DNA from: Pelosinus sp. IPA-1
Lineage (GTDB): Bacteria; Bacillota; Negativicutes; DSM-13327
DNA length: 64,000 nt
NCBI RefSeq assembly: GCF_030269905.1
Contig: NZ_BSVC01000004.1
Coordinates: 310,001 to 374,000, forward strand
Direction: 5' to 3'
In this document: positions 41,478-49,402 of the stretch, one piece after another
Position numbering within the stretch: the stretch's first letter is position 1
Layout: the number at the start of each line of letters is the position of its first letter
Notes under the pieces: model-generated
What the model saw: only the letters and a program-made list of their open reading frames with translations
The model's database searches: none
Told to the model about the DNA's origin: nothing
Position numbers and translations under genes: made by a program

Positions 41478-42032
41478 CTAAATATTATTGCCCATCTCTT
41501 CTGCAAGTACAAGAGCTCTAGTAGATAATATATCTCCTTTACTGTTAACACCTGGAACAACCAAATGACCTCTATCTGACCATTTTTGATAGTAGGCAAT
41601 CTGTTTATATGTGCTAATAATACCGCTAAATACAGATTCATCATCATCTGCTCCACAAACCAGAAGCATACTTTCCTTTATATTTAGCTTCTTCTCTCCA
41701 ATTATAAATGAATAAGTTTTGTCTATGACTGCCTTAAGCTGAGTCGGAAATGAAAACCAATAAAGTGGTGTTATAAAAATGATTGCATCTGCGTTTTCTA
41801 TAAGAGGAGCAATGCTATTAAAATCGTCATCAAATGAACAAGGCTTTCCTTTACTGTAACAAGTATCACAGGCTTTACACCCCATAATATTTTTTTTGCC
41901 AACTTCACATTTAACTACTTCGTGTCCTGCTTTGTTTGCTCCTTTTATAAACGCATCCGCCAATAAATCGCTATTTCCCCCAATTCTTGGACTACCAGTT
42001 AATACTAGAATATTCTTTTTCATAGTTCTCAT
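41478..42032 (-). CDS. NADPH-dependent FMN reductase / iron-sulfur flavoprotein (module copy 1)
   Basis: 184 residues from ATG at 42032 (AAAGGA before). Flavodoxin-like fold: ILVLTGSPRIGGNSDLLADAF, then GCKACDTCYSKGKPC whose Cys residues follow the spacing of iron-sulfur flavoproteins (CxxCxxC...C), and ADAIIFITPLYWFSFPTQLKAVIDK. It reduces FMN or a quinone/nitro substrate with NAD(P)H. Divergent to an HxlR regulator with the operator between. Copy 2 at 51052 is about 95 percent identical by eye (changes W to G, F to S and so on). Confidence 0.88.
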   Translation of the reverse strand: MRTMKKNILVLTGSPRIGGNSDLLADAFIKGANKAGHEVVKCEVGKKNIMGCKACDTCYSKGKPCSFDDDFNSIAPLIENADAIIFITPLYWFSFPTQLKAVIDKTYSFIIGEKKLNIKESMLLVCGADDDESVFSGIISTYKQIAYYQKWSDRGHLVVPGVNSKGDILSTRALVLAEEMGNNI

Positions 42033-42101
42033 TCTTCCTTTCTTAATTATATCGTTGACACTACTCAAAGTATAATTTATGATATGATATCAGTAAAGTA
42101 C

Positions 42102-42120
42102 GTACATTGAGGTTATGTAC
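42102..42120. promoter_or_regulatory. HxlR operator, module copy 1
   Basis: GTACAT-TGAGGTT-ATGTAC is a perfect 6-bp inverted repeat spaced by 7, adjoining GTACGTAC. HxlR-type regulators bind GTAC half-sites of this spacing. It overlaps the region between the divergent reductase and regulator genes. Confidence 0.7.
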
Positions 42121-42142
42121 TAACCTAAAGGGAAGTGTAAAA

Positions 42143-42484
42143 GTGTCAATTGAAAATTGCAGTCTAACTGGTGTAAATATAAACAATACTGATTTTGGAT
42201 ATACGTTATCACTTATAAACGGTAAATATAAAATGATTATCATGTATTGGCTTGCTGAATATAAGTCAGTTATGAGGTTCAATGAACTCCAACGTTCTAT
42301 TGGCACAATTTCCTTCAAAACTTTAAGTAAAACACTTAAAGAAATGGAAGATGACCAATTAATAATACGCGAAGAATACCCTCAAATCCCACCAAAAGTC
42401 GAATATAGTTTATCAGAACGTGGAAAATCACTCATACCTATCTTAGATATGATGTGTACTTGGGGTGGTAAAAATCGTCTATAA
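42143..42484 (+). CDS. HxlR-family transcriptional regulator (module copy 1)
   Basis: 113 residues from GTG at 42143 (AAGGGAAG seven bases before). A winged-helix HxlR protein: LINGKYKMIIMYWLAEYKSV, MRFNELQRSIGTISFKTLSKTLKEME (in part TISFKTLSKTLKE) and QIPPKVEYSLSERGKSLIPIL, the wing and the PRVEYxLTxxG motif. Divergent to its likely target, the FMN reductase, and binding the GTAC repeat in between. Redox or electrophile stress is the usual signal. Closely repeated at 51717. Confidence 0.9.
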   Translation: MSIENCSLTGVNINNTDFGYTLSLINGKYKMIIMYWLAEYKSVMRFNELQRSIGTISFKTLSKTLKEMEDDQLIIREEYPQIPPKVEYSLSERGKSLIPILDMMCTWGGKNRL

Positions 42485-42791
42485 AGCATTTTAGCTTTAC
42501 GTTGTGTTTTCTTACTAGCATGATAAGAAGCCCTTGACCATATTTCCCTTTTAAATTTTGCCATTTTGTCTACATACAAATTGCCATTATTTTAGTGACT
42601 TCACTGGCATTTTGTGTTTTAAATACGTAGTCAATTAGTAAGTTTTGACTATAATTCATATCTAATGTTAATGTCATTATGTAAGTTAGGAAAGTTCTCA
42701 TCTATATATTTAAGCAATTTATCTTTCATTTGCGTCCTCCATTGTAGAATAAACGTTCTACTGATTGATTCCACCGCTTTCTTTAACTGGC
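42485..42791. other. Gap without a visible gene
   Basis: About 300 AT-rich bases, with no frame I can support and no repeat of the named families. It separates the HxlR gene from a convergent DUF1871 gene. Confidence 0.5.
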
Positions 42792-43046
42792 TTACGTATG
42801 CAATTTGGCAATAATTCGTTCAGCAATCAATAAACAGTCTTTTTCGCTCCGTTTAAACATATCGTCAAAACACCGTACAAAAATTTGATAGATTCCTCTT
42901 CCTAGTTCTTGTGTACTATTTATCTCCTGAAGTAGGTTTACGATTTTAAGAATTTCCAACTTATACTCATCTCTTGGAGCAAGGGGTAAGAGGTTTATCG
43001 GGTCCCATTCATTAATAACTTCTTCCACGAGCTTGTATGTATTCAT
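42792..43046 (-). CDS. DUF1871-type protein
   Basis: 84 residues from ATG at 43046 with GGAAGG 7 bases before. Shows the family pattern VINEWDPINLLPLAPRDEYKLE, in part WDPINLLPLAPRDEYK, then a helical half with ELGRGIYQIF and CLLIAERIIAKL. The DUF1871 family is small and often adjoins polymorphic toxin or immunity genes; no biochemical role is known. It lies 49 bases downstream of a barstar gene on the same strand, which supports an immunity pair. Confidence 0.75.
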   Translation of the reverse strand: MNTYKLVEEVINEWDPINLLPLAPRDEYKLEILKIVNLLQEINSTQELGRGIYQIFVRCFDDMFKRSEKDCLLIAERIIAKLHT

Positions 43047-43094
43047 ATATACGCCTTCCATTTTAACTATTTTCCTTTATATATATTTTCACGT

Positions 43095-43490
43095 CTATTT
43101 TAGAATCAAATCAATATTATCATGGCTTTGAATTATCTGAATAATTAATTCAAATAATGTATTACCATTCTTTCGTTTAGCGAATTCTAACAGAGAGTTT
43201 ATTTTATCAATATTTGTAGGATGGCATCTGATTAACATTTCTTCATAATGTTTAATAGTAGCATCATATCCTAAATCCTTTTTACTTTTTTCAGCATTTT
43301 CCCATGTTATAATAATTGGTTCCCCGTATTCATGTATACCGAAACCTCCGTGTAATAAATCATTTAAAGCATCGAAATTATGTCCTGTTTTCCACGTCAA
43401 CTCTTTTGTAAATTTTTTGTCAATTTCAAGATAGAATCCCTCAACATCATTGAACTTGCTTCCATCTATAACAATTTCCTTTTTCTTCAT
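43095..43490 (-). CDS. Barstar-family ribonuclease inhibitor
   Basis: 131 residues with GGGAGG before ATG. Barstar fold: FYLEIDKKFTKELTWKTGHNF, the DALNDLLHGGF binding motif typical of barstars (with the Asp/Asn pair that fills the barnase active site), and PIIITWENAEKSKKDLG. The protein binds and blocks a guanyl-specific RNase of the barnase type. No barnase gene is visible nearby, so it is an orphan immunity gene guarding against a toxin delivered by others, as seen in polymorphic-toxin regions. First gene of a pair with DUF1871. Confidence 0.88.
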   Translation of the reverse strand: MKKKEIVIDGSKFNDVEGFYLEIDKKFTKELTWKTGHNFDALNDLLHGGFGIHEYGEPIIITWENAEKSKKDLGYDATIKHYEEMLIRCHPTNIDKINSLLEFAKRKNGNTLFELIIQIIQSHDNIDLILK

Positions 43491-43574
43491 ATATGCCTCC
43501 CGATAAGCTCGATTCCAAGTACTACCTCTAACTGTTTATTTAACATTAGCCAAATAGTAAATATATCCTGCAAA

Positions 43575-43612
43575 TAAAAAACCAGCATCGTCAAAATGCT
43601 GGTTTTTTCTCA
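43575..43612. terminator. Intrinsic terminator AAAAACCAGCATC/GATGCTGG
   Basis: AAAAAACCAGCATCGTCAAAATGCTGGTTTTTTC, a strong bidirectional stem with T-run, between the barstar gene and the secreted protein gene. Confidence 0.85.
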
Positions 43613-43706
43613 TATAACTATGAATAAATTAGTTCCATCAGCCGACATGGCACCAATGAGATGTATCTGTATAACCTTTTTATCAGCAACGTAAATAAAG
43701 TTTTAT

Positions 43707-44756
43707 TTACGGGTTGTACACCGTTATGACTTCTTTATTTTTGAATCTTGATCGCCAGTTCTCGATTGTCAACGGCAATCCGTTAAAGCGCTTGGAGTTG
43801 GTAAAATATCTGACCTTGTCGCCTTGGATAACGCCAGCCCACATTTCTCCGTCCGCAGTCCTCATAATAATTCCTTCCATGCATGTAAACAATCCTCTTA
43901 CTCCTCCCATATACACCGACGCACCGACCTGATCAAGGTCCTTTTCTTCATAGACCAGATGGAAAGATCCTAGAAAAGATCGGTAATAATCTCCGACCAA
44001 TGCTTTAAAGGCTATCTCCTCAGAGGAATCATGGAAAACATTGTGCTCAACGAGGGTCGGCAGAACAAGAACCACCTCCCCTTTCTGATATTCGCCTAAG
44101 TATACAACCCCCATGCCGGCATCTATATTACCTTTTTGTTCAATAATTAATTTATCATCTCTAAGATAAAATTTCAGTGTCCCTTCCTTGGTTGCGTAAA
44201 CTGCGTCACCTTCGATAAGCTGCGCTCGTGCAGGTCCCTGACTGAAAAATCCTATCATTCCCGTGTGGCCTCCGCTCGCTGCAGATAATTTAAAATCAAA
44301 TCCTGTCTCGCTGACATTCCATATTTTGAGCATTGCGGGACTAAAGTAATCCTTGGCCCGACTCCATTTTCCCGTCCAAGCTGTCGGCGCTTTTCTTTCC
44401 AGTTTGAATTCGTATTGTGCGGTTTTCTCTGAATTAAACCATTGTCCTTCGACTCTTCCGTCGTTCAGAAATGCGCCTTTAAATACACCAGTCTCCTTTA
44501 TACCATCAAACTCCCTTAGAATAAACTCCTTTTCGCCGGTCATTTCTCCTTTCAACTCGAGCATTGCTTGCTGCGAGTTATAGCGATATTCACCCTTCAA
44601 TTGATCGCCATTTCTTTCAAGCAACAAAGTAATTTTAAGATTTCCGTCTATGGTTCCGTCATATTCTTGTAGACCTTCCAGCTGGTCTAAGGGATCGGCA
44701 TAAGCAATATTAGTTATCAAAAAAAACACTAAAAATAAAATTCCAAGTGTACGCAT
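43707..44756 (-). CDS. Secreted hypothetical protein
   Basis: 349 residues with GGAGAATG before ATG. Signal peptide RTLGILFLVFFLITNIAYA (cleavage after AYA). Beta-strand-rich from residue 30 on: LQEYDGTIDGNLKITLLLERN, REFDGIKETGVFKGAFLNDG, VEGQWFNSEK, repeated W-x-G-x-W and F-x-G-x-F patterns that suggest a lipocalin-like or calycin barrel in two copies (30-125 and 150-230), then a third part. No known domain named. Periplasmic or surface-located. Confidence 0.65.
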   Translation of the reverse strand: MRTLGILFLVFFLITNIAYADPLDQLEGLQEYDGTIDGNLKITLLLERNGDQLKGEYRYNSQQAMLELKGEMTGEKEFILREFDGIKETGVFKGAFLNDGRVEGQWFNSEKTAQYEFKLERKAPTAWTGKWSRAKDYFSPAMLKIWNVSETGFDFKLSAASGGHTGMIGFFSQGPARAQLIEGDAVYATKEGTLKFYLRDDKLIIEQKGNIDAGMGVVYLGEYQKGEVVLVLPTLVEHNVFHDSSEEIAFKALVGDYYRSFLGSFHLVYEEKDLDQVGASVYMGGVRGLFTCMEGIIMRTADGEMWAGVIQGDKVRYFTNSKRFNGLPLTIENWRSRFKNKEVITVYNP

Positions 44757-44909
44757 AGATCATTCTCCTATTCACTCAAATTTACGATAAACAAAATTCA
44801 TTGGAAAAACGATGCAATTGTCATACTTCTTATTCTACCTAAGATTAACAAAAACCTCCAGTTGAGAATCATGTACCATCTGTCACGAATACCACAATCA
44901 TCACAAGAA

Positions 44910-44944
44910 CAACCCGAGGCCTTATATCTAAGGCTTCGGGTTTA
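44910..44944. terminator. CCCGAGGCCTTA hairpin
   Basis: ACCCGAGGCCTTATATCTAAGGCTTCGGGTTT, a perfect 11-bp stem, at the edge of the chimeric fragment. Confidence 0.8.
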
Positions 44945-44948
44945 CTAT

Positions 44949-45200
44949 TTACTCCGCGTTCTGATGCGCCATCCCATTGGCCCTGGATTCTTCTGCTATT
45001 GCCTGTTCACCGCGTTTAATAGCTTCTCTAACTTCCCCTGTAGTAACATCGCTCCAATGGCACGTACTATACCCTACACTTAAAAAGACAGGTTTACTTT
45101 CTTGTTTTGCTTTTTCGAAGGCTTCGTCTTCCCACGGATACCAGTCTACCGGATTATGGGCATGTGAAGAAGATAAGTGTTCATGGTCAAATCGCAGCGA
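44949..45200 (-). pseudogene. Chimeric remnant: DUF255/thioredoxin start joined to an unrelated end
   Basis: On the minus strand: [37 protein letters not shown], then [20 protein letters not shown]. The first two are the canonical start of YyaL/DUF255 thioredoxin-domain proteins (normally about 600 residues, with CHWCHVM in place of CHWSDV). The rest does not belong to that family. So the gene is a fusion of a cut DUF255 start with another small protein end. Not functional as DUF255. Confidence 0.7.
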
Positions 45201-45299
45201 TGAACTTGTTGCAGCAGTAGCCATCAGTTATGCCAATCAATCGCCTAATGCCCGACAGCGCCAGCCATGGAGAGATGTTACAGAGTGGGAGATTTTATA
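45176..45299 (+). pseudogene. Nitroreductase 3' fragment
   Basis: [40 protein letters not shown] and stop repeat the end of the 39109 nitroreductase, about 80 percent alike, without the first 150 codons. It overlaps the DUF255 fragment on the opposite strand. A GACACAGC hairpin follows after 40 bases. Confidence 0.8.
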
Positions 45300-45337
45300 G
45301 TTTGTAGTTTCATTGCCTCTAACCAATATTACTTAAA

Positions 45338-45378
45338 GAAGACACAGCTCTGTCCACTAATGGATATGCTGTGTCTTT
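45338..45378. terminator. GACACAGC-family hairpin, copy 7
   Basis: GACACAGCTCTGTCCACTAATGGATATGCTGTGTCTT; shortened loop, inner CCACTAATGG kept. Confidence 0.8.
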
Positions 45379-45451
45379 TAGTTTGATAAAATTGTTTATT
45401 GCCTTAAATAGAGCCACATTAAAAAAGCTGTCTTTATCAACAGCTTTTAAA

Positions 45452-45835
45452 TTAAAAGATTGATTTTTTCTTTCGTCCAAATACCTGCTCTGCAAGATTA
45501 CTCGGTGATTTTATATAATCATGTAATCGGGACTTGAATTTTTCTACAGTCTTATTCGCGGTATAATCATCCGTAAGAGAGTTTGCAATAGCTAAGGCAG
45601 CTAAATCAACTTTATCTGTGCGAGGAAAAGTGGTGCTTGTAAAAATGGTTAAGTTGTCATTGTAATATTCATACAAATACTCTTCAACTATAGGTTCAAT
45701 ATTAGCACTATCTACTTCAAATAAATCCATAGATTTAAATAAATCCCATTGATAGAGATTGATCCCCTTTTTACCACGGACCTCAAATAAGTCGAGATAA
45801 ATAAGGCAACGTTCAGGAAAAATAGGCTCATTTAC
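45452..45835 (-). pseudogene. 5'-truncated hypothetical gene
   Basis: The ATG at 45730 is not the true start: the frame continues upstream as EPIFPERCLIYLDLFEVRGK, KGINLYQWDLFKSMDLFEV, and stops matching at the join with the secreted Ada-like remnant at about 45835. The remaining part is helical (VEEYLYEYYNDNLTIFTSTT, VDLAALAIANSL, EKFKSRLHDYI). No family recognised. So the 5' end was lost at the same junction that also removed the 5' end of the divergent gene. Confidence 0.6.
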
Positions 45836-46137
45836 AACTGTTCCTAGTCTTATGTGTTGCGGTCAGTCTTACTTCTATCTTTCCTACCCCTGCTCTATCT
45901 CATCAGGCAGCAATCCCTGTTCAAATTGCTCATTTAGATGAGTGTGCTATTGATGCTATTGCACCAGCTATTCCACACTCTGAGGGCGCATATGTGGCTA
46001 ACTCGAATACAGGTAAGTTTCATTATGCTGGCTGTAGGTACGTGAACATGATGTCTCAAAATCACAAGGTATTTTATGATAGTAGGGATGAGGCCATTAA
46101 TGCGGGGTTTGTGCCTTGTAAGGTTTGTAGGCCGTAA
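45836..46137 (+). pseudogene. Secreted Ada-like protein, 5'-truncated copy 2
   Basis: The text joins at CAACTGTTCCTAGTCTTATG, which is codon 11 or so of the intact copy at 35879, and continues as LFLVLCVAVSLTSIFPTPAL, SHQAAIPVQIAHLDECAIDA ... GFVPCKVCRP. Start codon and most of the signal peptide are missing; the domain itself is intact. GACACAGC hairpin follows 22 bases after the stop. Confidence 0.75.
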
Positions 46138-46159
46138 AGTTGATAATGTTTTTAATAGG

Positions 46160-46203
46160 AAAGACACAGCTCTATTCCACTAATGGATAGGCTGTGTCTT
46201 TCT
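46160..46203. terminator. GACACAGC-family hairpin, copy 8
   Basis: AAAGACACAGCTCTATTCCACTAATGGATAGGCTGTGTCTTTC, with a strong T-run. Confidence 0.8.
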
Positions 46204-46216
46204 TATTATTTTTTGC

Positions 46217-46260
46217 GGTTACCAATGAAACGATTCTGCGTATCGGGCCAAACGGCGAAA
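46217..46260. repeat. GATACGGTTCT repeat, copy
   Basis: GGTTACCAATGAAACGATTCTGCGTATCGGGCCAAACGGCGAA. It directly follows hairpin copy 8, the same order as at 49.40-49.50 kb and 2.0-2.1 kb. 46260-46539 carries no gene that I can support. Confidence 0.75.
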
Positions 46261-46539
46261 TTCATTTTAAGTTTAATAAGTCATTATAAATTAATTCTAA
46301 TCTCATTGATTCATTTCAACTCATCGGAACCGTCCCCTCGATACCTTATAATCACATTGAGAATTCAGTTAAACCAACGACTCAACAAGCAATTAGTATA
46401 CTGCCAGTTGAGTCGCTAATATATCTATAGGCAAACGACGCTAGATCAGGACGAAAGATATCGAAGCCATCGCATAGCGATTTCGTTCTTCGCAAGAACA
46501 CCCATCTTTAAAGTAAACGTCATTCCTCAGCCAATTTTT

Positions 46540-46839
46540 TTACTCCATGAGCGAGCGTTCGTTCGAGGCATCGTATTTTAGATTGTCGCTTTTGATCCTG
46601 TTTCCCCACTTCTTTGAAAATGCCACCAGTTCTTGTCTTTCAAGATGGGCTGTCAGCGATTCTTGATCTTGCCAACGCTCGGCGATCAGCATGCGTCCAG
46701 CACGCGCATCTTCCAAAGCAATGGAATAAAAGAGGCATCCCTTTTCAGCTCTCGTGCTGGAAGCGATGGTCTGAATGTCTGCAGTGAATTCATTTACATC
46801 AGACGGATTCAGGTGAAGGAAACCCATAAGTATAATCAT
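46540..46839 (-). CDS. Antibiotic-biosynthesis-monooxygenase (ABM) domain protein
   Basis: 99 residues, GGAGG before ATG. One ABM (dimeric alpha+beta barrel) domain: LHLNPSDVNEFTADIQTIAS, EKGCLFYSIALEDARAGRML and AERWQDQESLTAHLERQE. Such small enzymes act on quinones or other electrophiles, often as cofactor-free monooxygenases or as monitors. Codon use is GC-rich, unlike the nearby genes, and it follows the MDR gene (47001) on the same strand with a small membrane gene between. Confidence 0.8.
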   Translation of the reverse strand: MIILMGFLHLNPSDVNEFTADIQTIASSTRAEKGCLFYSIALEDARAGRMLIAERWQDQESLTAHLERQELVAFSKKWGNRIKSDNLKYDASNERSLME

Positions 46840-46887
46840 TTTTGTTTATCCTCCTTGCTTAATTAAATTGGCAAACTTCCTCAAAGC

Positions 46888-47004
46888 TCATTCGCGATTC
46901 TCGCGCGTCAGCTCGTGGAACGCGTCGCAAAGTTTTGCGACACCCGTGGGGAGAAAGAGCACGCCCACGAGGGGGACGATGATCATTCGAGGTGTCTTCC
47001 TCAT
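46888..47004 (-). CDS. Tiny membrane protein between MDR and ABM genes
   Basis: 38 residues. Its ATG overlaps the TGA of the MDR gene (ATGA), so it is translated together with it. Hydrophobic helix MIIVPLVGVLFLPTGVAKL then polar CDAFHELTRENRE. The plan recalls the first helix of DoxX-like membrane proteins and it could be a truncated one. GC-rich like its neighbours. Part of the same operon as 47001 and 46540. Confidence 0.6.
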   Translation of the reverse strand: MRKTPRMIIVPLVGVLFLPTGVAKLCDAFHELTRENRE

Positions 47005-48020
47005 GCGACAGTGAGCACGATCTTGCCTTGGATGTGCCCACGGGCGGCTCGTTCGTGCGCCTTGCGAGCGTCGGCAAGCGGATAGGTGCTGTCCAAAACG
47101 ACGCGGATTGTCCCGTCATCAAGCAAGCGCCCGACTTCCGTCAACTGAGCCCCGCTCGAACGGACTTGGGTTGCCGAGACCGTGACGCCCAGTTTCTCGG
47201 CATCATCGGCACCGGAGAAACCTAAGGGGAACACTGGGAACAATGCACCGCCACGCTTCAGCGTGCGCAGGAAACGACCGGTGGTCGGACCGCCGAGGGC
47301 GTCGATGACAAGATCAATGTCATGCGCAACGTCCTCGGGAGGATTTTTGGTGTAATCTATGAATTCGTCGGCACCGAGTCCGCGCAGAAGTGACTCATGC
47401 TCGCCCGATGCCACGGCGATGACGTACGCACCTTTCAGTTTCGCAATTTGCACCGCGAAGTGCCCCACGCCGCCTGCGGCTCCGTTTACGAGGACGGTCT
47501 TGCCCTCAAGCGGCACCGGCTCATGCATGTTCGGCTGAAGCGGGTTCGCTTCATTGTGCCCCAGCTCAATCATGAACTGCCACGCGGTGAGGAGCGACAT
47601 CGGCGCTCCGGCAGCATGCACGTGATCGATGCCCGTCGGCTTGAGTGCAACTTCCGACGCTGGCACGCTGACGTACTCGGCATAGGCCTTGCTGTCCCCG
47701 AACATGCCGCTCGGAAAGCGAACCATCGAATACACTTCGTCTCCGACGGAGAAGTCCTTAACATCGTCGGCGACCGCCTCGACAACGCCCGAAATGTCTG
47801 TTCCCAGAATAACGGGGAAAGCCACCTGCGGCTGCCATTCGGGAGGAAGTGCCTTATAGCCGTCGCGCAGGTACCAGTCGGGAGGATTGATGCCAACCGC
47901 GTGAACGCGAACGAGCACCTCACCCAGCTTCAGCTCGGGAAGCGGCACCTCCTCATAACGAAGCACCTCAGGACCACCGAACTCATGCAGCCGAATCGCC
48001 TTCATAGTGTTTGTCGACAT
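47001..48020 (-). CDS. Zinc-free MDR-type NADP-dependent oxidoreductase
   Basis: 339 residues from ATG at 48020 (GGAAAAAGAG before; the longer start at 48053 lacks a site). Medium-chain dehydrogenase/reductase of the quinone-oxidoreductase group: IRLHEFGGPEVLRYEEVPLP, GINPPDWYLRDGYK, VILGTDISGVVEAV, KTVLVNGAAGGVGHFAVQIAK (NADP-binding AAGGVG), and C-terminal DARKAHERAARGHIQGKIVL. No zinc-binding Cys/His pattern. Reduces quinones or enones. About 60 percent GC with GC-rich third positions, clearly different from the surrounding 35-40 percent, so recently acquired. Confidence 0.9.
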   Translation of the reverse strand: MSTNTMKAIRLHEFGGPEVLRYEEVPLPELKLGEVLVRVHAVGINPPDWYLRDGYKALPPEWQPQVAFPVILGTDISGVVEAVADDVKDFSVGDEVYSMVRFPSGMFGDSKAYAEYVSVPASEVALKPTGIDHVHAAGAPMSLLTAWQFMIELGHNEANPLQPNMHEPVPLEGKTVLVNGAAGGVGHFAVQIAKLKGAYVIAVASGEHESLLRGLGADEFIDYTKNPPEDVAHDIDLVIDALGGPTTGRFLRTLKRGGALFPVFPLGFSGADDAEKLGVTVSATQVRSSGAQLTEVGRLLDDGTIRVVLDSTYPLADARKAHERAARGHIQGKIVLTVA

Positions 48021-48061
48021 CTCTTTTTCCTTTTGACTTGTCATAATCATCACATTTCCCC

Positions 48062-48193
48062 CTATTTTTTTAGTTGTTGCACTAACACAGCCATATTGCC
48101 AAGTATTTGGAAGGTCTCGATCCCCTCTTGATCGTTTTGGACATCGCCGGGATTAATCGCTAGCGTCATATTCAAATAGCTTGACGTCGACAT
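48062..48193 (-). pseudogene. Flavodoxin-family C-terminal fragment
   Basis: 43 codons: STSSYLNMTLAINPGDVQND, QEGIETFQILGNMAVLVQQL. The G-D-(V)Q-N-D-(E/Q)EGI-x-T...LGxNMA pattern is the usual end of NAD(P)H-dependent FMN reductases/flavodoxin-type proteins. Nothing of the first 130 residues is left. GC-rich like the operon to its left, so it probably came in with it. Confidence 0.55.
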
Positions 48194-48396
48194 GACCATT
48201 TCAGCAATACAAAAAAGAAGTTAATAGCATCCTCTCTTAAAAAATTCTCCTAAAACGACCATCTGCGTTGTGGATAACAAATGAAATCAGAACGCTGCAT
48301 CTGGTATTTTTTAGGCAGACTATAAAAACCAAATAAAGTATTTTCCTTTAAGGCCGTATCTGCTATAATAATAACCAATAAGCCGCTTGATGACAA

Positions 48397-48414
48397 GTAC
48401 GTACTTTTTTGTAC
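48397..48414. promoter_or_regulatory. GTAC-type operator (third, isolated)
   Basis: GTACGTACTTTTTTGTAC; the same GTACGTAC core found at the two HxlR operators, but here no functional HxlR gene follows. A short text on the right (NVMLSYIRKRWKYL, 48530-48570) could be the remains of one. Confidence 0.35.
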
Positions 48415-48803
48415 TATAGCATCCTTTTGTATACTATTAAAGATGCAAAGCGTCTTTGAAGTTTGAGGAAAGCAAGTAACGTTTCGGCAATGTAAGAAAA
48501 GCCTGCACACCAAAAACCAGCCCGAAATGTTATGCTTTCTTATATCCGAAAAAGATGGAAGTATTTAATATGAACCATATTTGACTATGCGAACAGCTTA
48601 AATGGCGGGTTTCTCCTAGGGGGGCCAGAGGGACGGGGTCGTCGACATAAAATTCACTTCAAAGAATGTCACATCCCCGTCCTTTAACTTCCCTAACATG
48701 AGCTATCTTTATCATAACTTCTTCCCCTTTCCACATACCAATATTTAGATTGCTATATTAAACTTTTGATAATTCATGCGACCTTTCCAATGGCATGGCA
48801 AAG

Positions 48804-48838
48804 ACCCATCAACCAATTCGGTCGATGGGTCTTTTTGT
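48804..48838. terminator. AAGACCCATC hairpin terminator
   Basis: AAGACCCATCAACC and GGTCGATGGGTCTTTTTG, a strong stem and T-run. It does not sit next to an intact gene. Confidence 0.8.
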
Positions 48839-49033
48839 AAGAAATACTTCTGCAAGTTTTCATTAAATGACAAGACAATCTTATCTATTTTCCTTCTGTC
48901 AGGGTAATTTCACTCACTGCTGGGTGTAGCTTACTTTATATATTTGCAGGGCAATGAGGGCAATCACCCTATAGACGAACAAGAATAAAAGAGATCAACA
49001 ACGCATCCTACAAAAGTTGTAGTCATTTTCAAC

Positions 49034-49077
49034 TCTTAGAGATGATACGGTTCTCCCTAATTAATCTTAAACGGCTG
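49034..49077. repeat. GATACGGTTCT repeat, long version
   Basis: GATGATACGGTTCTCCCTAATTAATCTTAAACGG, joined directly to the truncated secreted Ada-like copy that follows. Confidence 0.7.
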
Positions 49078-49098
49078 ATTTAAGCTTTGTAGTCTTAT

Positions 49099-49380
49099 GT
49101 GTTGCGGCCAATTTTCCTCCATATTTCCCACCCTGCCCTCTCTCATCAGGCAGCAATCCCTATTCAAATTGCTCATTTGGATGATTGTGCTATTGATGCT
49201 ATTGCACCGGCTATTCCACACTCAGAAGGTGCATATGTGGCTAACTCGAATACAGGTAAGTTTCATTATGCTGGCTGTAGGTACGTGAATATGATGTCAT
49301 CAAATCATAAGGTGTTTTACGATAGTAGAGATGAGGCCATTAATGCGGGGTTTGTGCCTTGTAAGGTTTGTAGGCCGTAA
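49099..49380 (+). pseudogene. Secreted Ada-like protein, 5'-truncated copy 3
   Basis: The copy begins at TAGTCTTATGTGTTGCGG, inside the signal peptide of the intact gene, and a frame slip follows (MLRPIFLHISHPALSHQAAI, where the intact protein has LTSIFPTLSHQAAI). From SHQAAIPIQIAHLDD on it is intact to GFVPCKVCRP. An ATG at 49099 could start a short protein but no ribosome site precedes it. A GACACAGC hairpin follows as for the other copies. Confidence 0.75.
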
Positions 49381-49402
49381 GTTGATAATTGCTTTTAATA
49401 GG

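Larger units (their letters stand above)
48194..49098. other. Gene-poor decayed stretch
   Basis: No intact gene. Contents: the GTAC-type operator; a possible HxlR scrap at about 48530; CCAGAGGGACGGGGTCGTCGACA at 48630-48655, which matches in inverse orientation the text near 4860-4885; and a good terminator at 48804-48838. The region reads as an old, eroded locus. Confidence 0.5.

Noticed and set aside
46859-48131. Arginine- and histidine-rich frames opposite the GC-rich MDR gene
   Set aside because: In GC-rich DNA long shadow frames are normal; the MDR frame has the NADP motif and ribosome site.
48250-48513. 87-residue minus-strand frame in the eroded region
   Set aside because: No ribosome site, no motif, and it overlaps the GTAC-type operator; probably chance.
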